Assembly: GCA_030037775.1 (NCBI GenBank)
Contig: JASHQB010000349.1
Location: 1 to 35,548 of the forward strand
DNA length: 35,548 nucleotides
Reading direction: 5' to 3'
DNA from: Candidatus Acidiferrales bacterium
GTDB taxonomy: Bacteria; Acidobacteriota; Terriglobia; Acidiferrales; UBA7541
Shown here: one piece after another, positions 8,642-16,161 of the stretch
Layout: the number at the start of each line of letters is the position of its first letter
Numbering within the stretch: position 1 is the first letter of the stretch
Made by a program: the position numbers and the translations under genes
Notes under the pieces: model-generated
Databases searched by the model: none
What the model was told of the DNA's origin: nothing
What the model saw: only the letters and a program-made list of their open reading frames with translations

Positions 8642-10819
8642 ATGACTAATACGCATTGGACTCGTCGCCTCTGGCTCGGCTTCGGCGGACTCTTGCTCGC
8701 CATGCTGGCCGCCGCCATTTTTACGCTCGGTTCTTTAAACCCCCCGATTCATCCGCGAAGCAGCAACGACTTCATCATTCTGTTTTCTCTCTCCACTTTC
8801 AGCTTCATCGCTTTTCTCGTCTTTGGACTCATCCTCGTCCGCAACCTGGTTCGCCTCTGGACCGAGCACCGTGCTGGGATCCTTGGTTCGCGCGTAAAAA
8901 CCAAAATGGTCCTTGGCGCCATGGGCGTTTCCCTTCTTCCCGTCGTTTTCCTGTTCTTCTTCAGCTATGCGCTTGTCAATCGCACCATGGATATCTGGTT
9001 CCCCAAGCCTCTCGAAATCGCCAGCGAACAAAGTCGCGGCCTCGTCGCCGAAATGAGCGCTGCAGAGCACGATCGCCTGGACGCTCTCGCCCGGAGCGTC
9101 TCCGACTGGCTCTCCGCTCCGCATAAAAAACACGACCTGCGCCACTATGCCATCCGCTCTGACTCGGAATTCGATGTCGTCTGGATCACAAATAACAACG
9201 GCGCGGAGACAATCAGCGTCCCCACCTATCCTCCTGACTCGGCATTCCACCGCGCCCTTACGCTCCCCAGCGGCTCCGAGGTCTGGCAGATTGGCCGCAA
9301 ACTCTACATTTCCGGCCGCACTCCCTATCAGTCTGGCTCGCTCATGGTGGGTCGCAGCATCCCGAACGATTTTCTCGATCGCCTCAAGAGCATCCAAAAC
9401 GAAAATCTCACCTACACCACGCAATATCAGAACCTGCGCGTCTTTAAGCGCGAGATTCTTGTCGGCCTCGCGCTCATCACCCTGCTCTTGCTCTTCGCCA
9501 CCATGTGGGTCGCGCTCTTTCTTTCCAAGCGCGTCACCGTACCCATCCAGGCCCTTGCCAAAGCCACCCAACAAATCTCCCGCGGCAATCTCGATTACCG
9601 CATCACCACGCGCGCCCACGACGAGCTCGGCGTCCTCGTCGACTCCTTCAACCAAATGGCCGGCCAGCTCGGCCGCTCGCGCAAGCAGATCGACGACTTC
9701 ACCAATAGCCTTCAGCAGGCCGTTGAGGAAATCGAGCGCCGCCGCAAGTTGATGGAAACCATCCTCGAAAATATTCCTACCGGTGTCCTTTCGCTCGACG
9801 CCGATGGTGCCGTGAATCGCATCAACTCCGCCGCCGTCGCCATGTTCGGCCCGCAAGCCGCCTCGGCCACTTCGCTCGCCGATCTTCTCGGCGGCGACGC
9901 GGCCCGCAGCGTTCTCCATCTCATGCGCCGCTCCGCGCGCATGGGCGTCGCTTCACAAGAACTCGAAATTCCTTCCGCTGGGCGCCTGAATCACGCCGCC
10001 GTCACCGTCAGCTCGCTCGGCTCCGGCCGCGCCAATTCCGGCTTCGTCGTCGTTATCGATGACGTCACCGAGCTCCTCCGCGCGCAAAAAGCCGCCGCTT
10101 GGCAGGAAGTCGCCCAGCGCATCGCCCACGAAATCAAAAATCCCCTCACGCCCATTCAGCTCTCCGCGCAGCGCCTCCTGCGCCATCTCGAACGCTCCGC
10201 GCCCTCGCGCCGCCGCGAAGATCGCTCCGACTTGCCCCCGCTCGTTTCCGAGTGTGCTCATCTGATCGAGCGCGAAGTGCAAACCCTCGAATCTCTGGTC
10301 AACGAATTCTCGCAATTCGCGCGCTTCCCCGCCGCGCGCCTCGCCCCCACCGACGTCAACGCCATCGCCTCCCAAGCTCTCGACGTTTTCCACGGCCGCC
10401 TCGACGGCATCATGTTGCACCGCGATTTCGCCCCCGCGCTCCCCATCGTCAGAGCTGACGCCGAGCTCATCCGCCGCGTCATCATCAATCTGGTCGACAA
10501 CGCCGCTGAAGCCCTCGAAGGCGCCAAGCTGCGTAGCATCTCCGTCTCGACGCGCCTCGCCAGCAACGGCGAAGCTATCGAAATCGAAGTCGCCGACACG
10601 GGCCACGGCATCTCGCCCGAAGACAAAGACAAGCTCTTCCTGCCGCATTTCTCCACGAAAGATCGCGGCACGGGCCTTGGCCTCGCCATCGCCAGCCGCA
10701 TCATCGCCGAACATCACGGCACGCTTCGCGTCGAAGACAACACACCCTCCGGCGCGCGCTTCTTGATTCGTTTACCCGCCGTCGAAGTCCCCGCCCCGCA
10801 GCCCAGCGCCCAATCCTGA
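8642..10819 (+). CDS. ntrY: NtrY-type sensor histidine kinase
   Basis: This protein has 725 residues from the ATG at 8642, chosen because GAGG lies 7 nt upstream; the ATG at 8636 and a TTG at 8615 are in frame. Three N-terminal membrane helices, a periplasmic region of about 150-180 residues and a fourth helix precede a HAMP domain, a PAS domain and the HisKA motif AHEIKNPLTPIQLSAQRLL with His496. An ATPase domain (NAAEALE, TGLGLAIASRII) follows. The NPLTPIQLSA wording and the four-helix layout are typical of NtrY, which usually pairs with NtrX encoded directly downstream. Here the reading frame ends normally at TGA 10817-10819, but the next bases are a truncated kinase gene on the other strand, and the NtrX-like gene is 12 kb away. 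Confidence 0.85.
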   Translation: MTNTHWTRRLWLGFGGLLLAMLAAAIFTLGSLNPPIHPRSSNDFIILFSLSTFSFIAFLVFGLILVRNLVRLWTEHRAGILGSRVKTKMVLGAMGVSLLPVVFLFFFSYALVNRTMDIWFPKPLEIASEQSRGLVAEMSAAEHDRLDALARSVSDWLSAPHKKHDLRHYAIRSDSEFDVVWITNNNGAETISVPTYPPDSAFHRALTLPSGSEVWQIGRKLYISGRTPYQSGSLMVGRSIPNDFLDRLKSIQNENLTYTTQYQNLRVFKREILVGLALITLLLLFATMWVALFLSKRVTVPIQALAKATQQISRGNLDYRITTRAHDELGVLVDSFNQMAGQLGRSRKQIDDFTNSLQQAVEEIERRRKLMETILENIPTGVLSLDADGAVNRINSAAVAMFGPQAASATSLADLLGGDAARSVLHLMRRSARMGVASQELEIPSAGRLNHAAVTVSSLGSGRANSGFVVVIDDVTELLRAQKAAAWQEVAQRIAHEIKNPLTPIQLSAQRLLRHLERSAPSRRREDRSDLPPLVSECAHLIEREVQTLESLVNEFSQFARFPAARLAPTDVNAIASQALDVFHGRLDGIMLHRDFAPALPIVRADAELIRRVIINLVDNAAEALEGAKLRSISVSTRLASNGEAIEIEVADTGHGISPEDKDKLFLPHFSTKDRGTGLGLAIASRIIAEHHGTLRVEDNTPSGARFLIRLPAVEVPAPQPSAQS

Positions 10820-10872
10820 CCGGGCGCGGCGATCTCATAGGGCCCCAGCGTGTCCACCGTCGTCGGCCTCAT
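10820..10872 (-). pseudogene. 5' stub of a fourth Ser/Thr kinase gene
   Basis: Read on the minus strand from the ATG at 10872 this gives MRPTTVDTLGPYEIAAP, matching the first residues of the three neighbouring kinases (TKLGPYEIxxPLGAGG). Similarity stops at about 10820-10822, next to the ntrY stop codon, where the reading frame enters the reverse complement of ntrY. The ATG overlaps the TGA of the upstream kinase as ATGA, the same 4-bp overlap that joins the kinases at 16158-16161. It was therefore the next gene of the tandem before a recombination or deletion removed the rest. No function is expected. Confidence 0.8.
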
Positions 10873-13478
10873 TTCACTCCATCCACGAGGTACAGAGTCG
10901 ACAGCGCTCGGTTGTAGGTGTACGCATAGGATCTCCCGTCCGGCGTGATTCTGAACGTTTCCACACCCGACAGTCCGGCGGTGTCTGACGGAGCCACCGT
11001 ACGGACCAACTGCCGCTTCCCCGTCGCAAGCTCCAGCCGAAAAACCTCAGACTGAGTTACTTTGTCTTGGTAAACATAGATTGACTTGCCATCGCTCGTC
11101 CAACCCGCCCAAATATCCACCGGCAAAAGTCCCCGAACGGGCAGCGGTTGACCGCCGACGACCGGATAAAGACCGCTTCTCCCCGTCGAGTCACGAGCAA
11201 AAACAAACTTTCCATCGGGAGAAACCAGATCCGCGAGAGTCTGAGCCGCGTTCACGGCAATCGCAGGAGTGATCGCTCGTGGCGCTCCGCCGGCAACATC
11301 CTGCACGTACATGCGCCAGCTATGACCATCGTTCCCAGCGAAATAAATTGACTTCCCGTCAGGCATCCAACCTTGCCACTCAAATTGCTGAAGGCCATAT
11401 GTCTCTAGAGAGCGCCCTTGTCCAACGCCAGTCGGCAGCAAGGCCAGATGAAGGGGGTTATAGCCGCCCCCGAGCGCCCATTTCCCATCCGGCGACACGA
11501 CAGGAAAAAGGCCGATACCAAGCTTCACCGCCGACGGATCACGCACTTTTCGCACGTATGCGATTGGAGCCGTGCCAGCTGCTTCGCCGAACTCCTGGAA
11601 GGCCAGTTCCTGGCCGCCGTCCGATAAGTCTGACACCGTAGTTCCGTCGAGCCAAGAGAGGTCGCGTTCTTCCGCATCGTTTCCGCCTCGATATTGCATT
11701 TGGCTTCGCCATTGGTCCTGGGAGAGAAGAATGCGGCCGTCCTTAGAAATGTCGTCCACGCGCAGTACGCAAGGAAGCGTGAGGACGGCGCTGTCCTTGC
11801 CGTCGAGAGTAAGCGCATGGAGGGAATCCGCCCAGCCGCCGTTCTTTGAGGCGGCAAACAAAATCCTGTCGCCGGAGGGTTCCCAAGCGAGACCTTCCAC
11901 GCTTACGTATTCCTCCGAACGCGCAAGCTGCTTTCCGTTTTTATCTACAATCATTGTCCTGCCGATGTCCGTGCCATCCGTGGAATATTGTGTAAATGCG
12001 ACAGCATCGCCCAGCGGAGAAACGCGGAGAGAGTTCAGCCAGGTCTGGCTTTCGTAAATCGTCTTTCCCAGCGGAAACTCGACCCGAAATTCCCCACTGT
12101 CCTCGCGAATCGCAGCCATTTCACTGCCGCCGGGAAGCCAATCTGCAGAAACTACATCATCAACAATCTCGCGTGGCGCGCCGCCGGAGACCGGCACAGT
12201 CCCGAGCGTGCCTTCGCAGACACCGATGAACACATGATTGCAGCCGATGGAGATTGCGAGTTGAGACGCCGAAACAGCAGAGAGCGATGAGTTGGCCACT
12301 CCCAGCGGGCGCGATTCCGGACTGTTGGGATCCATAGAATAAAGTTGAGGAGGCTGGCCGTTCCACGCGGCGCTGTAATAAACCGACTGGCCGTCGGGAG
12401 CGAATCTCGCCTGGAAAATCGTCCCGCGGTTGAAACTAATCTGCTTGAAAATGGGCAGCACGTTTGTGATGCCGCTGCGGCCCGCAAAATAAGCAACGAT
12501 GCAGGCGGCAACCAGCCCTGCCGTTCCAATCGTGGCGAAAATCGCGCGGCGCTTGGCACTCGAAACTTGTTGTATTCCTGTGGGAGCCCCGGTTGCGCTG
12601 CTGCCTGACGCGTCCGAGATCGCAGCAAGATTAAACGCAAAGTCACGCGCGGATTGAAAACGCTCCGCCGGATTTTTTTCCAAGCAGTGCCGCACCATGC
12701 GCTCCAGCGCAGGCGGAATTCTCTTCCCTTCGCCGGAAAGTTCGGCAGGCTCTTCTTTCAGGATCGCCGCCATCGTGTCGGCGGAAGAGTCTTTCTCGAA
12801 TGCTCGCCGGCCCGAAAGCATTTCGTAGAGAATCGTCCCCAGAGCGAAAATGTCCGAGCGCGCGTCCGCGGGCTTGCCGCGCACCTGCTCGGGCGCCATA
12901 TACCCCGCCGTGCCCAGCACCACGCCCGCTTCGGTTCGCGCATCCCCTCCGCTGGTGCGCGTAGGGGATTGCGTTTCGCCGATGCGGGAAGTGTTGTCTT
13001 GCTGCGTCAGCTTCGCCAGTCCAAAATCCAAAATCTTCGCGCGTCCATCGTTGGTCAGAAAAATATTCGCCGGTTTCAGATCCCGGTGAATGATTCCTTT
13101 CTCGTGCGCAGCGGCAACGCCTTGCGCGACTTGCATGGCGATATCCAGCGCTTTGCGCACCGGCAACGGGCCATTCTGCAGCCGTTCGCGCAGCGTCTCG
13201 CCTTCGAGTAATTCCGTCACCAGGAACGGAGCGCCATCGTGCGTGCCGATGTCGTAAATCGCCAGAATGTTGGGATGATTCAGAGCGCTGGCCGCCCTTG
13301 CCTCCTGCTCGAAGCGCCGCAGGCGGTCGGAGTCGCGCGCCAGCCCCTCCGGCAAGACTTTCAGTGCGACGTCGCGTCCCAACCGTGTATCTCGCGCGCG
13401 GTACACCTCGCCCATCCCGCCCGCGCCCAGTGGCCCCGCAATTTCATACGGCCCCAGTTTGGTGGCTGCGTTCAGCAA
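10869..13478 (-). CDS. Membrane Ser/Thr protein kinase with C-terminal beta-propeller (third of the tandem)
   Basis: This 869-residue protein has a PknB-like kinase domain at about 8-285: Gly loop LGAGGMGEVY, Lys40, HRDLKPAN with the catalytic Asp (131-138), DFG 151-153 and APE 195-197. All catalytic residues are present, so it should be active. One membrane helix (about 311-333) separates it from an extracytoplasmic part of about 530 residues. That part has WD40/TolB-like repeats of the type SPDGKxxxxxG and is expected to fold as a beta-propeller. It starts 10 nt after the second kinase stop and ends in an ATGA overlap with the truncated fourth. Such kinases are abundant in Acidobacteria, and their ligands and substrates are generally unknown. 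The activation segment is short compared with the second kinase. Confidence 0.9.
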   Translation of the reverse strand: MLNAATKLGPYEIAGPLGAGGMGEVYRARDTRLGRDVALKVLPEGLARDSDRLRRFEQEARAASALNHPNILAIYDIGTHDGAPFLVTELLEGETLRERLQNGPLPVRKALDIAMQVAQGVAAAHEKGIIHRDLKPANIFLTNDGRAKILDFGLAKLTQQDNTSRIGETQSPTRTSGGDARTEAGVVLGTAGYMAPEQVRGKPADARSDIFALGTILYEMLSGRRAFEKDSSADTMAAILKEEPAELSGEGKRIPPALERMVRHCLEKNPAERFQSARDFAFNLAAISDASGSSATGAPTGIQQVSSAKRRAIFATIGTAGLVAACIVAYFAGRSGITNVLPIFKQISFNRGTIFQARFAPDGQSVYYSAAWNGQPPQLYSMDPNSPESRPLGVANSSLSAVSASQLAISIGCNHVFIGVCEGTLGTVPVSGGAPREIVDDVVSADWLPGGSEMAAIREDSGEFRVEFPLGKTIYESQTWLNSLRVSPLGDAVAFTQYSTDGTDIGRTMIVDKNGKQLARSEEYVSVEGLAWEPSGDRILFAASKNGGWADSLHALTLDGKDSAVLTLPCVLRVDDISKDGRILLSQDQWRSQMQYRGGNDAEERDLSWLDGTTVSDLSDGGQELAFQEFGEAAGTAPIAYVRKVRDPSAVKLGIGLFPVVSPDGKWALGGGYNPLHLALLPTGVGQGRSLETYGLQQFEWQGWMPDGKSIYFAGNDGHSWRMYVQDVAGGAPRAITPAIAVNAAQTLADLVSPDGKFVFARDSTGRSGLYPVVGGQPLPVRGLLPVDIWAGWTSDGKSIYVYQDKVTQSEVFRLELATGKRQLVRTVAPSDTAGLSGVETFRITPDGRSYAYTYNRALSTLYLVDGVK

Positions 13479-13488
13479 CGCAAATCCC

Positions 13489-16161
13489 TCACTTCTTTGC
13501 CAGCGACGTCCAGTTCAGCAGCACGTTCAAGCTATTGCCGGTACCTTCGCGACGAGCATTGAGCACAAAGTGCGAACCGTCGTGTGTCATGTCGAGCGGA
13601 TTTCCGCCGGGGTAGAGCGAAGGCGGCACGGAAAACAATTCGCTGACCTTGATGACTTGCGGGCCGGAAGCCGTGAACGACACATCCGCCGCCATTACTT
13701 TGTCGTCGGGAGCAAGGAAATAAATCCGCCGCCCATCGCCTGACCAGCGCGGCTGGATCCCTCCGCCAGTCGAAACTTGCCACTTGCCGGTTCGTTCCGG
13801 AAACGATTCCAGATAGACTTCGTCCTGGCCGGGTTCACTGGATACATACGCGATCCATTTCCCGTCCGGCGAAATTCGAGGTTGTTCCTTAGAGAATCCG
13901 TCCTCCGGGATGTACTCCGAAGGCGCGCTGCCGCCGGCAACGGCGACCTTCCAGATAGCTGCGGCAACATATCCGGCCATAAACTCGTCGTAGACCATGA
14001 ATCGGCCGTCCGGAGACCAGTCGCGCGCAAACACTGGCACCGAATTGCTCACCAGCACGCGTTCGCCGGTTGCTCCGTTCGCCGGACGCACTACAATCTG
14101 ATAATTCCCGTCGACGAACGCCGTATATGCGATTTCTTTCCCATCCGGCGACCAGATGGGATCGCTATTTCTTCCGCCCAGCGAGAAACGTGTGGCCTGA
14201 TGAAGCGCGAGATTATAAATCCACACGTCGCGATTCCCGTTTTGGCCAAAGAGGTCATAGACAATGAGTTTGCCATCGGGGGAGAAGCGTGGATTGTTGT
14301 ATGAACCACTGGCTAGCGGCACCGCGGTAGCTCTGCCAGTTCGGTCCAACAGCAACATTTCCTCGGGCCCCCCAGTTCCGCTCTCATAAACGAGGGTTCC
14401 CTCTTGCGAAATAGTGAAAGCCGAAAACAGCCAGGTCTCACTTGCGAGGTGATCGGCAATATTGACCGGTTCGCCCAACGATCCGTCGGTTCGGAGTGCT
14501 TGCGCCATCAAGGCATCGCCATTGGCAAAGAAGACGTAGCCATTTGCATAATCGGCAGGACTGTCAGCGCGAATGGGCAATTCCCGAACCGATTTTCCGT
14601 CAAGCGTGCTAAGCATGACACGGATCGCACTGGTCACTCCGTTGCCATCGCTGAACAAGAAATGTCCGGAATCGACCATGACCGGATCAAAGCAGACGGC
14701 GCTCCGTCTCTCAATCACCGTCTGGGTACTGGCGCCCGATTGACTGATTTGCAGGATGCCCTTGGAGATTCCGCCCGCTAGAATGCTCCCGTTCGGCATC
14801 CACGCTGCTCCTAAGGCGGTTAGCCCCGGTGCCGCTACGTCCTTGATCACGCTGCTTGTCACATCCACTGTCTCGAATTTACCCTTCGTTCCAAAGAAGA
14901 GATAGCGATCATCCGGCGACCACGCAAGGGCTGAAGTATCGATCCCTGCATAATCCTCAACGGCACCGGTCTCCATGGAGCGCACCACCAGTACTCTTGC
15001 GTCTCCCTTCTGGGCCAAGTACGCAAAGTAACGCCCATTGTGCGAGAGCGCCATCACCGTTGGCGAAGCCATATCTGTCACCGGCATATTGAGCGTAACG
15101 ACATGCGGTGCGGGCGCGCGCAGCTTCTGCGTGTAGGCGGCTGCGAGAACGATCGCTGCACTCGCCAGCGTGGCCGCCACCGCCCACGGCAGCCAATGCT
15201 GTTTTGTCTTTACCTTTTCACCATCGCGTGCGACTGCAGCTGTGTCTGCAATCCGCTCCAATTCGAGTCTCAAATCGTGGACGCACTGAAAGCGCTCGTC
15301 GGGATCTTTTGCAAGGCACAGGCGTACGACGCGATCGAGAGGAGCCGGGCTGGCTGGCGTTAGCGAGCTCACTAGCGGTGGATCGTTCGCCAAAATGCTC
15401 CCGATGATGCTAGCTTGCGTTTTGCCGTCGAACGCCCGCTTGCCGGTTGCCATCTCAAACATCATCGCCCCGAAGGAAAAAATGTCGCTGCGCGCATCGG
15501 CCTCCACACCTTGCATCTGCTCCGGCGACATGTACTGCACCGTCCCAATCAGCGTCCCAGCTTGCGACAGCGCAGCGCTTGGCAATGGCGAATGGATCGG
15601 CGAAGGCGCGGGGCTGGTCTGCGTTAGAGCACGACTTAAGGCGGAGAGCGTCGCGTCAGTGCCAACACTCGCCGTTGCCCCCGCCGTCGCCGGCTTAGCT
15701 AATCCAAAATCGAGAAGCTTCGCCCCCGACTTTGTCAGCATCACATTGCCCGGCTTCAAGTCGCGATGCACCACGCCAGCCCGATGCGCTTTCTCCAGCG
15801 CGTCCGCAATCTGAATGGCGATTTTCAGCAGTTCCTCCGTCACTAGCGGCCCGCGCTTCAGACGCTCCGCCAGCGTTTCGCCGTCCAGAAACTCCATCAC
15901 GAGGTACTCGGTCGCGCCATCGCTGCCCACGTCGTGCAGCACGCAGATGTTCGGATGCTGAAGCTGAGAAACGATTCTCGCCTCGCGTTCGAACCGCGCT
16001 CGTAGCGCGGCGCTCTCCACCAGTTGAGAATTCAAAATCTTGATCGCAACTGTTCGGTCCAGCCGCGTATCCCGCGCCCGGTACACCTCGCCCATCCCGC
16101 CCGCGCCCAGCGGCCCCGCAATTTCATACGGCCCTAGCTTTGTGCCAGATTGCAGTGTCAT
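13489..16161 (-). CDS. Membrane Ser/Thr protein kinase with C-terminal beta-propeller (second of the tandem)
   Basis: This 890-residue protein has kinase motifs at Lys41, HRDLKPGN from 132, DFG 151-153 and SPE 212-214. The stretch between DFG and SPE is about 60 residues and rich in Ala, Ser, Thr and Pro, so it is an expanded activation segment with many potential autophosphorylation sites. A single membrane helix near 330-350 (LPWAVAATLASAAIVLAAAY) is followed by a propeller with repeated PDG motifs, presumably outside the cytoplasm. Its ATG overlaps the stop of the first kinase by 4 bp (16158-16161, ATGA), which implies translational coupling. The gene begins with a block of about 58 bp nearly identical to the other two kinases, a sign of duplication or conversion. 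Confidence 0.9.
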   Translation of the reverse strand: MTLQSGTKLGPYEIAGPLGAGGMGEVYRARDTRLDRTVAIKILNSQLVESAALRARFEREARIVSQLQHPNICVLHDVGSDGATEYLVMEFLDGETLAERLKRGPLVTEELLKIAIQIADALEKAHRAGVVHRDLKPGNVMLTKSGAKLLDFGLAKPATAGATASVGTDATLSALSRALTQTSPAPSPIHSPLPSAALSQAGTLIGTVQYMSPEQMQGVEADARSDIFSFGAMMFEMATGKRAFDGKTQASIIGSILANDPPLVSSLTPASPAPLDRVVRLCLAKDPDERFQCVHDLRLELERIADTAAVARDGEKVKTKQHWLPWAVAATLASAAIVLAAAYTQKLRAPAPHVVTLNMPVTDMASPTVMALSHNGRYFAYLAQKGDARVLVVRSMETGAVEDYAGIDTSALAWSPDDRYLFFGTKGKFETVDVTSSVIKDVAAPGLTALGAAWMPNGSILAGGISKGILQISQSGASTQTVIERRSAVCFDPVMVDSGHFLFSDGNGVTSAIRVMLSTLDGKSVRELPIRADSPADYANGYVFFANGDALMAQALRTDGSLGEPVNIADHLASETWLFSAFTISQEGTLVYESGTGGPEEMLLLDRTGRATAVPLASGSYNNPRFSPDGKLIVYDLFGQNGNRDVWIYNLALHQATRFSLGGRNSDPIWSPDGKEIAYTAFVDGNYQIVVRPANGATGERVLVSNSVPVFARDWSPDGRFMVYDEFMAGYVAAAIWKVAVAGGSAPSEYIPEDGFSKEQPRISPDGKWIAYVSSEPGQDEVYLESFPERTGKWQVSTGGGIQPRWSGDGRRIYFLAPDDKVMAADVSFTASGPQVIKVSELFSVPPSLYPGGNPLDMTHDGSHFVLNARREGTGNSLNVLLNWTSLAKK

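Noticed and set aside
8735-9919. Long open frame of 394 codons on the minus strand opposite ntrY
   Set aside because: It is antisense to a fully supported sensor kinase, its composition is Gly/Asp/Glu-rich as expected from a shadow frame in GC-rich DNA, and no domain is recognisable.
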